Source: [Lactobacillus] timonensis
GTDB lineage: Bacteria; Bacillota; Bacilli; Lactobacillales; Lactobacillaceae
DNA length: 41,897 nt
Assembly: GCF_900240275.1 (NCBI RefSeq)
Contig: NZ_LT964761.1
Coordinates: forward strand, 597,171-639,067
Direction of reading: 5' to 3'
The notes under the pieces were generated by a model. It made no database searches and had not been told where the DNA came from. It was given only the letters and a program-made list of their open reading frames with translations. The position numbers were made by a program, and so were the translations under genes. Positions 32,191-40,742 of the stretch are shown piece after piece; within the stretch, counting starts at the first letter, position 1, and the number at the start of each line of letters is the position of its first letter.

Positions 32191-32226
32191 AAAAAGCACT
32201 AAAAGTCATGGCAACTTCTAGTGCTC
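32191..32226 (-). terminator. Terminator of the RelB/DinJ-PemK operon
   Basis: On the minus strand AGCACTAGAAGT pairs with ACTTTTAGTGCT (one mismatch) and is followed by TTTTTG. It is about 97 bp past the toxin stop; the sequence between holds nothing I recognise. Confidence 0.6.
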
Positions 32227-32322
32227 TAACTTTATTCGATGTCTGGTCATTAACTACGCTCTACTGTAACTCAGTTCGTAACTAGGTATTGTTTCATCTT
32301 GCTGGGCAAATTTTGAAAGATA

Positions 32323-32643
32323 CTATTTTTGAATTTCAAGAAATCTCTCAAACTGATTGGCATCTTCCGCAGTCAATCGACCAATCACTCTTAGCTGAAA
32401 TTGATGTTTGCTCAAACGGCCAACCGTGATGGTGTCAATATATGATTGCTTATTTAACCCAGCATCCCGCCAATGCTCTATCGGAAAATATCGTTTCCGA
32501 ATACGTGGCGACTTATTTTGGTATTTACTGGTAATCTTATAAAACATGATCATCCCGTTACGGTCTGAAATGATGAAAATTGGCCGTCGTTTTCCGTCAC
32601 CAGGCCAGGAAACAAAAGCAATCGCTATATCACTAGTCCTCAT
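32323..32643 (-). CDS. PemK/MazF-like toxin of a type II toxin-antitoxin pair
   Basis: A 106-residue protein with the PemK/MazF-like beta-barrel pattern: IAFVSWPGDGKRRPIFIISDR at the N-terminus (the KRRPxxxxS motif) and YIDTITVGRLS in the second half. Family members are endoribonucleases or related growth inhibitors. I start at ATG 32643 because GAGGAG lies 7 nt upstream, which gives an 11-nt overlap with the antitoxin gene. The partner is a RelB/DinJ-type antitoxin, not a MazE-type one. Toxicity is not demonstrated. Confidence 0.78.
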   Translation of the reverse strand: MRTSDIAIAFVSWPGDGKRRPIFIISDRNGMIMFYKITSKYQNKSPRIRKRYFPIEHWRDAGLNKQSYIDTITVGRLSKHQFQLRVIGRLTAEDANQFERFLEIQK

Positions 32644-32911
32644 CGAAAAACTCCTCAAAATCCTTTGAGCTGCGAATCTCTTTGACTGGCTTACGAGCAG
32701 ATAACTGACGAATATGCAACTCTGTTTGCTGTTCTGGAGTTAGGGTAAAGCTTAACGGAATGCGGCCAGTAGCTGCAATTTCATGGTACAGAGCATTAAT
32801 AACTGTCGTGGGCGTCAACCCTAGTTCATTAATAACTTCTTCAGCATCGTCCGCCAAATGACGGTCAATATTAACCTGTAACTTCTTACTTTTTCTCTTA
32901 ACAGAGTCCAT
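32633..32911 (-). CDS. RelB/DinJ-family antitoxin
   Basis: A 92-residue protein with a ribbon-helix-helix N-terminus (KLQVNIDRHLADDAEEVINE then GLTPTTVINALYHEIAATG) and an acidic C-terminal toxin-binding tail (SKDFEEFFDED). This matches RelB/DinJ antitoxins, which neutralise the toxin and repress the operon. I start at ATG 32911, with GAGGTGAT at good spacing. A palindrome ATTATATAAT (32927-32936) just upstream could be the operator. It precedes the toxin with an 11-nt overlap. Confidence 0.82.
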   Translation of the reverse strand: MDSVKRKSKKLQVNIDRHLADDAEEVINELGLTPTTVINALYHEIAATGRIPLSFTLTPEQQTELHIRQLSARKPVKEIRSSKDFEEFFDED

Positions 32912-32959
32912 TATCATCACCTCATGATTATATAATACTCCATTGTTAACATAAGGACT

Positions 32960-33012
32960 ACTAAAAAACCCCCGCCGCCATCACCATTAGTGACAGCCGC
33001 GAGGGCATTGCT
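32960..33012 (-). terminator. Terminator of transketolase copy 2
   Basis: On the minus strand CCCTCGCGGCTGTCAC pairs with GTGATGGCGGCGGGGG, with mismatches, and is followed by TTTTTTAG. It lies 24 bp beyond the stop at 33036. Confidence 0.75.
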
Positions 33013-33035
33013 TTGTTGACTTTATTTAGTTGGTA

Positions 33036-34997
33036 TTACAGTGCTTGGTAAGCCTTAACCACGTTTTCAGTAGTAAAGCCGAGGTGCTTGATAACTTCAG
33101 GGCCCTTGCCACTTTCACCAAAGTGGTCAATCCCCATAACGTCACCATTCAAGCCAACGTACTTGTACCAGCTCATCGTGGCACCCATTTCAACGGCCAA
33201 CCGCTTCGTGACAGCAGAAGGAAGGACACTTTCCTTGTATTCAGCTGATTGTTCGTCAAAGAGGTTCATGGATGGGACAGAAACGACCCGGACATCTTCG
33301 CCGTTGGCAGCCAGTTGCTTCTTAGCTTCCAGCGCCAGTGAAACTTCAGAACCGGCAGCCAGGATGATTCCGTCTGGAACGTCCTTAGTGGAGTCAGAAA
33401 CAATGTAGGCACCCTTTTCAACCGGGGCGTCAACCGTTTCGGAGAGAACCGGCAACTTCTGACGTGATAGAACCAGCATCGTTGGCCGGTCAGTCGTCTT
33501 ACCGATCAGCTTCCAAGCTGACAGAGTTTCGTTAGCGTCAGCTGGACGGATAACGTTCAGGTTTGGCATTGCCCGGAAACTAGTCAGCTGTTCGATTGGT
33601 TCGTGGGTCGGACCATCTTCACCAACGGCAATTGAGTCGTGAGTGCCGATGAAGACAGACGGCAGCTTCATCAGTGCGGCCAAACGGACAGCAGCCCGCA
33701 GGTAGTCAGTGAAGACGAAGAAGGTCGAACCAAAGGCACGGTTGCCGCCGTGAAGGTTCATCCCGTTAACGGCAGTTGCCATCCCGAATTCACGAACACC
33801 AAAGAAGACGTTCCGCCCTGCCGGGTTGTCCTTAGTAAAGTTACCATCATCAGCCAAGTAGGTCTTGTTAGAGGAAGCCAGGTCAGCGGCCCCACCCCAG
33901 AATTCTGGGTTATCCTTAGCTACTTGCTGGAGAATATCGTGACTAGCAACACGCGTTGCAATGGCATCACCAGGCTTGTATGACGTCGTCAGGTCATCAA
34001 CCTTCAGCGTCTTGCGAGTCAGCTGGTCAGCTTCTGCAGGGTACTTGTCAGCGTATTCCTTGAACATCTTGCGCCATGCATCGTAAGCTGGCAGCTTGTC
34101 AGCAACAGCATCGTCGAAGAACTGGTGAATTTCATCAGTGAATTCGAACGGTGCTAGTTCCCAGTTGAAGAAGTCACGCATCTTGGCAACGTTTTCGTCA
34201 CCCAGTGCGGAACCGTGAACGGCGTTGGTGCCGGCCTGTGGCGAACCATAACCAATCGTCGTCTTGATTTCGATCATTGATGGCTTGTCAGTCTTTTGTG
34301 CCTGGTGGATTGCGTCAACAATGGCATCAACGTCGGTGTTGCCATCGTCAACCTTGAAGTAGTCCCAACCAGCAGCTTCAACACGTTCCTTAACGTTTTC
34401 GTCGGTACTGAGGCTCAGCGGACCATCAAGTGAAACGTCGTTGGAATCGTAAAGGACGATCAGCTTGGAAAGACCCTTGTCACCAGCCAGGTTGATTGAT
34501 TCTTCACTAAGGCCTTCCATCAGGTCACCGTCACCAATAATGGTGTAGGTGTAGTGGTCAACAACTGGGAAGCCCGGCTTGTTGTACATTGCAGCCAGGT
34601 GCTTTTCGGCCATTGCCATTCCGACAGACATTGCCAGCCCCTGTGAAAGCGGACCAGTAGTTGCGTCAACTCCGGCCGTGTGGCCATATTCTGGGTGACC
34701 TGGCGTCTTAGAGCCCAGTTGACGGAAGTTCTTCACGTCATCGAGGGTCAGACCAAAGTTGTTGAAGTACAGCAGACTGTACAGTAGTGAGGAACCGTGC
34801 CCTGCGGAGAGGACGAAACGGTCGCGGTTCAACCAGTCAGCGTCTTCGGGGTTGAAGTTCATGACCTTTTCCCACAGCCCGTAAGCCATCGGGGCAGCAT
34901 CAATTGCCACACCCGGGTGGCCACTGTTGGCCTTTTCAATCATGTCGGTGCTCAAGAAGCGCAGCGCGTCAACAGCTTGCATTTCCTTTTTATCCAT
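33036..34997 (-). CDS. tkt: Transketolase (copy 2)
   Basis: A 653-residue thiamine-diphosphate transketolase. The cofactor motif starts at GDGDLMEGLSEE, GPLSQGLAMSVGMAMAEKH is typical, and THDSIAVGEDGPTHEPIEQL lies in the pyrimidine domain. The ATG at 34997 has GGAGG 9 nt upstream. It follows an ascorbate-class PTS (IIA-IIB-IIC), but a terminator at 35146-35193 lies between, so part of its expression is independent. It looks more GC-rich and more regular in codon use than copy 1. This may be the housekeeping copy of the pentose-phosphate pathway. Confidence 0.95.
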   Translation of the reverse strand: MDKKEMQAVDALRFLSTDMIEKANSGHPGVAIDAAPMAYGLWEKVMNFNPEDADWLNRDRFVLSAGHGSSLLYSLLYFNNFGLTLDDVKNFRQLGSKTPGHPEYGHTAGVDATTGPLSQGLAMSVGMAMAEKHLAAMYNKPGFPVVDHYTYTIIGDGDLMEGLSEESINLAGDKGLSKLIVLYDSNDVSLDGPLSLSTDENVKERVEAAGWDYFKVDDGNTDVDAIVDAIHQAQKTDKPSMIEIKTTIGYGSPQAGTNAVHGSALGDENVAKMRDFFNWELAPFEFTDEIHQFFDDAVADKLPAYDAWRKMFKEYADKYPAEADQLTRKTLKVDDLTTSYKPGDAIATRVASHDILQQVAKDNPEFWGGAADLASSNKTYLADDGNFTKDNPAGRNVFFGVREFGMATAVNGMNLHGGNRAFGSTFFVFTDYLRAAVRLAALMKLPSVFIGTHDSIAVGEDGPTHEPIEQLTSFRAMPNLNVIRPADANETLSAWKLIGKTTDRPTMLVLSRQKLPVLSETVDAPVEKGAYIVSDSTKDVPDGIILAAGSEVSLALEAKKQLAANGEDVRVVSVPSMNLFDEQSAEYKESVLPSAVTKRLAVEMGATMSWYKYVGLNGDVMGIDHFGESGKGPEVIKHLGFTTENVVKAYQAL

Positions 34998-35098
34998 CAA
35001 TTAATACCTCCATTATCAAAATGAACAACTAACCTACTTTTACAACTACCATATTAACAGGACTATGCAGCTAATGAATCCCAATTAATGTCTTTTGT

Positions 35099-35119
35099 AA
35101 GGATCAAAAAATGATCCTT
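35099..35119. repeat. Short perfect dyad upstream of transketolase copy 2
   Basis: AAGGATCA (35099-35106) and TGATCCTT (35112-35119) surround a 5-nt A-rich loop, 102 bp upstream of the start codon. There is no T-run, so it is more likely an operator or leader structure than a terminator. Confidence 0.35.
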
Positions 35120-35145
35120 GCACCTTGAAGTTAGGTTAGCTTTAC

Positions 35146-35193
35146 TAAAAAATAACTACTGTGCCAACAATTTGAATGGTACTAGTAGTTATT
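35146..35193 (-). terminator. Terminator after the third ascorbate-class PTS operon
   Basis: On the minus strand AATAACTACT pairs perfectly with AGTAGTTATT and is followed by TTTTAG. It lies between IIC and transketolase copy 2. Confidence 0.7.
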
Positions 35194-35211
35194 CCTCATG
35201 TACATTAATTA

Positions 35212-36573
35212 TTACTTTTCAGCATCAGTCTTTGGTGACTTCATGAACATACTTACCAGCACAACGATAACCGTGAAGGCAATAATGCTGAAGGCCAAGA
35301 CAGTACCACCAAGGTGGCCAAGGTTACCAAGGATAATCCCTGGAACCAGGTAGTCAGTATCAGCGAAGGTTGAAGCAGCCATCTTCAGGTTCCCCAGTAC
35401 TGGCAGAATGTAAAGTGGCAGCCAGCTGATAATCAGACTGTTAACAATCGCACCGATGATCGCACCACGACGACCACCCTTTGAGTTACCATAGATCGCA
35501 GCTGCGGCACCACAGAAGAAGTGACCAACAACCCCAGGAATGATAACAACGGTGTGCATTGCAACCATGGCAAACATACTGATCGTACCAACAGCAAAGC
35601 TGACGATGAAACCAAGCAGAACGGCGTTTGGTGCAAATGGGAAGATGATCGGCACGTCCAGGGCAGGCTTGGAGTTTGGCACGATCTTTTGGGCGATCCC
35701 TTGGAAGGCTGGAACAATTTCAGCAAGGATCATCCGGACACCCTGCAGCACAACGGCGAATCCGGCAGCGAAAGTACCAGCTTGAACGATGGCGAAGATA
35801 ATGTAGTTCGTACCATCACTCAGCTTGCTTTCAACGAAGTGGGGGCCAGCGATGATGGCCAGGATGATGTAAACAATGGCCATCACGATAGTAATTGAAA
35901 CAGTGGAGTCACGCAGGAAACCAAGTGACTTTGGCAGTTCGATGTCTTCAGTACTGTGCTTCTTGTCACCAAACCACTTACCAACTAAACCGGCAATGGC
36001 GTAACCAATGTTACCAGTGTGACCCATGGCAACTGTGTCACCGTGCGTGATTTCACGCATAAATGGCTGACAGAAAGCCGGAGTAACCGTCAGCAGTGTC
36101 CCTTCGAACAGACCGCCAAGCAGAATCGTCTGCCAGCTGCTGCCCATCCCGGCACTGATCAGCACAACGGCCGTCAGACAGGAAACGTACAGCATTGCCT
36201 GACCAGTCAGGAAGATGTACTTAAACTTCGTGAAACGAGCCAACAAAACGTTGACAATCATCCCGACCAGCATGATCAGGGCAGTAACTGAACCGTACTT
36301 AACCAGGGCAATGGCAACTACGGCTTCGTTACTTGGAACAACCCCTTGAACACCAAGGGCAAACTTGAACATCTTGGCAAATGGTGTCAGGGCGTTACTC
36401 AAAATAGTAGAACCACCAGTCAGGATCAAGAACCCAGCAAAGGTCTTGATGGTCCCCTGGATAGTTTCAGTGGCACTCTTCTTTTGCAGAAGAAGACCAA
36501 TCAGCGCAATCAGACCAACCAGCAGGGCCGGCGTGGTTGCGATACTTTCAAATAGATTTAATAGTCCATTCAT
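35212..36573 (-). CDS. PTS ascorbate-class (UlaA/SgaT) EIIC permease
   Basis: A 453-residue polytopic permease, paralogous to 10684-12051, with which it shares the N-terminal MNG-LN pattern, ALDVPIIFPFAPNAVLLGF, and GGRRGAIIGAIVNS near residue 370. It has GGAGG 11 nt before the ATG. It is 96 bp after IIB, a longer gap than in the paralogous operon. Transketolase copy 2 lies downstream past a terminator. The substrate is unknown. Confidence 0.92.
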   Translation of the reverse strand: MNGLLNLFESIATTPALLVGLIALIGLLLQKKSATETIQGTIKTFAGFLILTGGSTILSNALTPFAKMFKFALGVQGVVPSNEAVVAIALVKYGSVTALIMLVGMIVNVLLARFTKFKYIFLTGQAMLYVSCLTAVVLISAGMGSSWQTILLGGLFEGTLLTVTPAFCQPFMREITHGDTVAMGHTGNIGYAIAGLVGKWFGDKKHSTEDIELPKSLGFLRDSTVSITIVMAIVYIILAIIAGPHFVESKLSDGTNYIIFAIVQAGTFAAGFAVVLQGVRMILAEIVPAFQGIAQKIVPNSKPALDVPIIFPFAPNAVLLGFIVSFAVGTISMFAMVAMHTVVIIPGVVGHFFCGAAAAIYGNSKGGRRGAIIGAIVNSLIISWLPLYILPVLGNLKMAASTFADTDYLVPGIILGNLGHLGGTVLAFSIIAFTVIVVLVSMFMKSPKTDAEK

Positions 36574-36669
36574 AGCTATCGTTAACCTCCAAATAATTGC
36601 TTAAGAAGTGGATCATTTACGAATAAATAATTGCTAACAAAGAGATTAAGCATAATCCCTTCTTAAGGT

Positions 36670-36966
36670 TTAGTCGTGGGCAATGCCTTCCTTATCAAGG
36701 ATGGCGTTAACCTTTTCCTTCAGTTCGTTCGGGTCAACCAAACTCTTCAAAACAACAACCTTGTCTTTTGGCAGACTGCCAGCTGAAGTTTCCAGCGTTG
36801 GGTCGAGGAAGAAGTAGTCGGCCTGGTCAGCAGTTGCACTACCAACGTCTGAGTGGTCAACTTGGATGTCTTCCTTAACGTTTTCCTGCTTGAGCAGGTT
36901 CTGGATATTCATCTGAACCATGAAACTGCTACCCAAACCTGACTGACATAAAGCTTCAAACTTCAT
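36670..36966 (-). CDS. PTS ascorbate-class (UlaB-type) EIIB
   Basis: A 98-residue IIB with the active Cys7 in EALCQSGLGSSFMVQMN. It is close to the IIB at 12069-12359 (same GSSFMV-MN). It lies 12 bp after IIA and precedes IIC. Confidence 0.92.
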   Translation of the reverse strand: MKFEALCQSGLGSSFMVQMNIQNLLKQENVKEDIQVDHSDVGSATADQADYFFLDPTLETSAGSLPKDKVVVLKSLVDPNELKEKVNAILDKEGIAHD

Positions 36967-36978
36967 AATAAAGTCCTC

Positions 36979-37419
36979 CTAGTCCTTTAAAATGTCTAAC
37001 ACATCATCAACAGAAGTGGCGGCCAGCAATTGTTTTGTCCGGTCAGCATCCATCAAGACTGTTGAAAGCTCTTGAATCACTTTCAAGTGGCTGTTACTGT
37101 CCGTTGCGGCCAAAACAAACCACAACTTCACCGGGTGCTCATCACTCACTAAGTTCACCGGCTGGTTCGTCTTCATCAGTGCCAAACCAACCTTCTTAAC
37201 ACTCGGCCGCGGACGCGAATGGGCCAGGGCAATGTTAGGGCCAATGTTAATGTAGGGACCCTTGTCTTCAACCACGTCGATCATTGCGTCAACGTAGTCT
37301 TCACCGGCCGTGCCGTTATCGACTAACGGTTTGGCAGCCTGGCGAATCGCATCTTGCCATGTCAAATCACTACCGTCTACTACTTGAACTGTCTGTTGAT
37401 CAAGTAAATCCAATGCCAA
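36979..37419 (-). CDS. PTS ascorbate-class (UlaC-type) EIIA
   Basis: A 146-residue IIA with His67 in GPNIALAHSRPRPS. It starts at TTG, 7 nt after GAGG. It is very similar to the C-terminal domain of the regulator at 12361-14427, an important clue to the role of that domain. It is the first gene of IIA-IIB-IIC and is divergent from the regulator at 37565-39616, with the paired TTGCAC operator boxes between them. Confidence 0.92.
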   Translation of the reverse strand: MALDLLDQQTVQVVDGSDLTWQDAIRQAAKPLVDNGTAGEDYVDAMIDVVEDKGPYINIGPNIALAHSRPRPSVKKVGLALMKTNQPVNLVSDEHPVKLWFVLAATDSNSHLKVIQELSTVLMDADRTKQLLAATSVDDVLDILKD

Positions 37420-37457
37420 GTAATCACCTCATTTCTTGATCATTTATGATTGTCTTG

Positions 37458-37515
37458 ATGATATAGTAATGTTCCCTTTCTCACAAGTGCAATGGCGATA
37501 CTTGCTAAGGTGCAA
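37458..37515 (-). promoter_or_regulatory. Promoter of the third ascorbate-class PTS operon with paired TTGCAC boxes
   Basis: On the minus strand TTGCAC boxes at 37510-37515 and 37487-37492 are 23 bp apart. The second lies exactly 23 bp upstream of TATCAT (37458-37463). An alternative -10 TACTAT overlaps it with 18-bp spacing from TTGCAC. The layout is the same as at 19757-19814. Confidence 0.6.
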
Positions 37516-37564
37516 AAAATGAACTACTATGTGAGGAAGCAAAACGATATTGGCGGTGATACTG

Positions 37565-39616
37565 ATGAATTTAACTAACATTCGGCATGGTGAACAGCTG
37601 GTTAATGAACTAGTCAAAAGTGACGCAACGGTGCCGTTAACTACCCTGATTGAACACCTGGGGGTTTCGCGGCGGAGCGTTTTTTATACGATTAACCGGG
37701 TCAACGAGGAACTGACTGCCAGTAGTTTGGACGAGATCGAAAATATCCGCGGCATCGGCTACCGGTTGCCCGTTGCAACTAAAAAAGCCCTGCTGGTTGC
37801 GCAACCAGCAAGGAGGACGGCTACCACTTACCAGGAACTCTTTGCTGGCAACTTTCACTTTGCTTCCTTAGAGCCAGATGACCGGCGCCTGCTCGCCTTT
37901 TTCTGCCTGCTTTCGCGTCCGGCATCTTCCTTAACTGCACTAATGAAGCTTTTCGCCGTCAGCAAAAACACCATCATTAAGGACCTCGACTACTTAACCG
38001 GCCAGCTGCCTGCCGGGTTGGCCATCCACAACTCTAGCAAGGGTAAGCAAGTCAGTGGCGACGAAGCCATCAAACGTCGCTGGGTCTTTGAAAACTTCCG
38101 TCAATTAACCAAACTCATTGGTCAGCAATTAACCTTTACCGATTCAGCGCACTTTCGCGACCAGCTCAAATTGCTCGAGCGGATTACCGGCAATGCCTTT
38201 ACTGACGACTCACTGAACCTCCTCGCACGCTTTACCCGCTGGCTGATTGAGCGTCAACAGACTCACCAGTTGCCGCCGCGTAAGTTAGCGAGCGCCGATT
38301 ACTCTCTAACCTTTACCTGGGCCGCTAGTTTTCTCAACGACCTACACATTAGCTCGGCCGCTGAAGCCATGTTTCTAGCGGAAATCGTCAATACCCAGGC
38401 CTTCCAACACGTTGGCGCTGACAACCCGATGATCCCCCTCTTGCGGCCCATCGCCAGTCAGATGATCCGACGCTTCAACGAGGTGGCCGCCGTCGAATTG
38501 CCGACTTCCGACCACACCCTCAATAAAAAGCTGACTGTCCACCTCGTATCGACCTACTACCGGGTCAAGTACCACATCAACTACCGCAACCCGCTGGTCA
38601 ACCAAATTAAGCACTCCTACCGGGAAACATTTGAGCTGGTTAAGCAGGCCGTCCAACCTTTCAACCAGTTCACCGGCGAGGCCCTGTCTGATGACGAAAT
38701 TGCGCTGATTACGGTCTACTTTAGTGGAGCCCTCCGCAATACCGACCTGCCTGAAAAGGAAAAGCAAAGTGTCATGGTAATCTGCTCCAGCGGTATTGGA
38801 ACTTCAGAACTGCTCATCTCACAGCTACGCAGCCGTTACCCGGGAGTAAGCTTTGTTGGTCCCTACAACACCTTCCAGTTTGAAAACCTCCGCTACCAGT
38901 CGATCAAGCTGGTTCTCAGTACCATTAGCCTGCCACAAATGCCGGAAAGGGTCCCGGTCATGACGGTTCCGGTCATCCCCGGCGAGGCCGATTGGCAACA
39001 AATCGGTGCCCGCCTCCAGGACGCCCACTTGATTGAAAGCCAGCACCAGGCAATCCAACTACCAACACTGATGGACATCATCGCCACCCACACCCGGATT
39101 GTTGACCCGCAGGGACTGGAAAACGACCTGAAGGCCTACCTCAATAACCAAACTCAGCGCCAACCCCACCTGACAACTAATGGTCAAACTACCGTCTCAT
39201 TGGTCAATCAGCCGGTTACCTGGCAAGAAGCACTCCGTTTCAGCATGAACAAGCTGGTGGCAACTAACGCCATCACCGGCCAGTACGTCAGCAAGATCAT
39301 CGAACTAACCAAAACCCACGGCGACTACATGGCCATCGGCAAGGGCGTCTTCCTTGCCCACGCGACACCGGAAGCCGGGGTCAATGAGCTTGGCTTTAGC
39401 TATACCTTCTTCCGCCACCCCTTCTGTGTCGACCACTCAGACAAGGAGATCAGCTTTGTTGTCGGCCTGGCCCCGGTTGACCAACGTCAACACCTGACGA
39501 CCCTCAGCCGCCTGTTACAATGCATTCAAAATGAACAGTGGATGGGCAAGTTAAAGAAGGTCGAGCAGGTTGGTGAACTGACCGCGTTGTTAAGGGAGGG
39601 AAAGTTGTTGGAATAG
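37565..39616 (+). CDS. PRD-domain PTS regulator (HTH-PRD-PRD-EIIB-EIIA)
   Basis: A 683-residue LicR/MtlR-type activator, paralogous to 19845-21911. Order: two HTH regions, two PRDs, EIIB with Cys407 in ICSSGIGTSELL, EIIA with His599 in FLAHATPEAG. I start at ATG 37565, after GGCGGTGAT (37552-37560), which matches the extended anti-Shine-Dalgarno pairing. A TTG at 37550 would make it five residues longer. It is divergent from the IIA-IIB-IIC operon and so is probably its activator. It is visibly more GC-rich than the other regulators in the window. No obvious terminator follows. Confidence 0.9.
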   Translation: MNLTNIRHGEQLVNELVKSDATVPLTTLIEHLGVSRRSVFYTINRVNEELTASSLDEIENIRGIGYRLPVATKKALLVAQPARRTATTYQELFAGNFHFASLEPDDRRLLAFFCLLSRPASSLTALMKLFAVSKNTIIKDLDYLTGQLPAGLAIHNSSKGKQVSGDEAIKRRWVFENFRQLTKLIGQQLTFTDSAHFRDQLKLLERITGNAFTDDSLNLLARFTRWLIERQQTHQLPPRKLASADYSLTFTWAASFLNDLHISSAAEAMFLAEIVNTQAFQHVGADNPMIPLLRPIASQMIRRFNEVAAVELPTSDHTLNKKLTVHLVSTYYRVKYHINYRNPLVNQIKHSYRETFELVKQAVQPFNQFTGEALSDDEIALITVYFSGALRNTDLPEKEKQSVMVICSSGIGTSELLISQLRSRYPGVSFVGPYNTFQFENLRYQSIKLVLSTISLPQMPERVPVMTVPVIPGEADWQQIGARLQDAHLIESQHQAIQLPTLMDIIATHTRIVDPQGLENDLKAYLNNQTQRQPHLTTNGQTTVSLVNQPVTWQEALRFSMNKLVATNAITGQYVSKIIELTKTHGDYMAIGKGVFLAHATPEAGVNELGFSYTFFRHPFCVDHSDKEISFVVGLAPVDQRQHLTTLSRLLQCIQNEQWMGKLKKVEQVGELTALLREGKLLE

Positions 39617-39944
39617 GGTATAAAAGCGCTACGGCGATTGGAACAAAAAGTTATCATTTCGCAATAACTAACTTGTCTTTTTACGTATTTTAGAGTAAGA
39701 GGCTTGTTAACAATGAATTTATCATAAGAAGTCCAAAGAAAAACAATGACAAAGTTATTAAATACGGCAGAATTGCAATTCATGAACGAGAATGATAAGA
39801 GCTCTAGCCATCAAGAGTCCTATTTAGCAGCAATTGAGATTAAAGCAAGTCATATCGTGAATCTTGATATAAATAATGTTAGGTTTCACAAATTAACTAT
39901 ATCGAAAGAATGCTCCAGTTTATGTATCGACTTTTAGCAATGTA
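39617..39944. other. AT-rich gene-free stretch
   Basis: I see no gene with a ribosome binding site here. A 63-codon frame at 39746-39937 lacks a Shine-Dalgarno site and resembles nothing I know. The composition drops to AT-rich after the GC-rich regulator, which fits the edge of an acquired segment carrying the toxin-antitoxin pair and the ISL3-type element. Confidence 0.5.
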
Positions 39945-39973
39945 CCGACAAACGAAAACGGATTGTCTATAAT
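39945..39973 (+). promoter_or_regulatory. Promoter of mazEF
   Basis: CCGACA (39945-39950) and a perfect TATAAT (39968-39973) with a 17-bp spacer lie 45 bp upstream of the mazE start. Confidence 0.55.
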
Positions 39974-40017
39974 TAGTGTAGGTATGAACGCAAATATGTT
40001 TTAAGGGGGATTCTAAT

Positions 40018-40284
40018 ATGGAAAAGGGAATGCTAACTTTATCGAAGTGGGGAAACAGTTTGTCTGTTAGAATTCCCAAAAAAATATTGGAAACATTTCA
40101 ATTAAGCAATCAAGATAAACTAACTTATTCAGTGGAAAAGGATCAAATTGTATTAAAACCTGTCAAAAAGGAAAGTCCCTTACGTAAAATGTTTGACGGG
40201 TTTGATACCAAAGCTTATTTTTCTGATGAACCGACAAACAAAGAGGACGACTGGCAATCACCTCAAGGAAAAGAAGACTTCTAA
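40018..40284 (+). CDS. mazE: MazE/AbrB-family antitoxin
   Basis: An 88-residue antitoxin. The N-terminal swapped-hairpin AbrB domain is clear (LSKWGNSLSVRIPKKILE, residues 8-25). The acidic C-terminus (SDEPTNKEDDW) is the part that binds MazF. An AAGGGGG site lies about 9 nt before the ATG. The MazF gene follows 47 bp downstream. It would neutralise MazF and repress its own promoter. Confidence 0.9.
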   Translation: MEKGMLTLSKWGNSLSVRIPKKILETFQLSNQDKLTYSVEKDQIVLKPVKKESPLRKMFDGFDTKAYFSDEPTNKEDDWQSPQGKEDF

Positions 40285-40331
40285 TTGCCCAGTTAGCAAT
40301 GGTAATTTTATATTGAAATGAGGTAAAAGCC

Positions 40332-40670
40332 GTGAATAGGTTTCAGGCTCCCAAACAGGGAGACATTCTATGGGTCAACTTGAATCCGACTCAAGGACAT
40401 GAGCAACAAGGCAAACGTCCTGTTTTAGTTGTTTCAAATGATGATTTTAATGAACTATGTGGTGGCATGGTCAAAATTGCATCGATTACAAGTACAATGC
40501 GTCCATTTCCACTTCACGTTCAGGTGCCAGCAGGCTTACCTATTCATGGCATGGTAAAGCTGGAGCAAGAACGTTCTGTCGACTTGAGCTACCGTGGCTA
40601 TGACTATGCTTGTCATACAGACAGCTAGTTCATGGCAAAGGTTTTGAAGATCATTGGTCGTACATATTAA
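40332..40670 (+). pseudogene. mazF: MazF-family toxin with premature in-frame stop
   Basis: A MazF/PemK endoribonuclease gene beginning at GTG 40332 after GAGGT. The body is well kept: QGDILWVNLNPTQGHEQQGKR then PVLVVSNDDFN, and VKLEQERSVDL near residue 80. Translation stops at a TAG (40626-40628) after 98 residues. In the same frame the sequence continues FMAKVLKIIGRTY to a TAA at 40668-40670. This matches the normal family C-terminus and the usual length of about 112. A single CAG-to-TAG change would explain it. The final helix is lost, so the toxin is probably weakened or dead, though a 98-residue product may still fold. Confidence 0.8.
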
Positions 40671-40742
40671 AAAAGCTCAGAACAAAAGCTTATTTGGAAC
40701 ACACTCCAAACAAATAGTTAACACAAAAAGGGCTCTACACTA

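Noticed and set aside
35099-35119. The AAGGATCA dyad as a terminator
   Set aside because: It has no T-run on either strand, and a proper terminator for the upstream operon lies at 35146-35193.
39746-39937. 63-codon plus-strand frame as a small gene
   Set aside because: There is no Shine-Dalgarno site, no recognisable domain, low complexity, and an overlapping minus-strand frame of equal quality.
40625-40717. A -1 frameshift explanation for the short MazF, with an open frame reading LVHGKGFEDHW onward
   Set aside because: The original frame after the TAG reads KVLKIIGRTY and stops at the expected length, which matches the family tail. The shifted frame does not resemble it.
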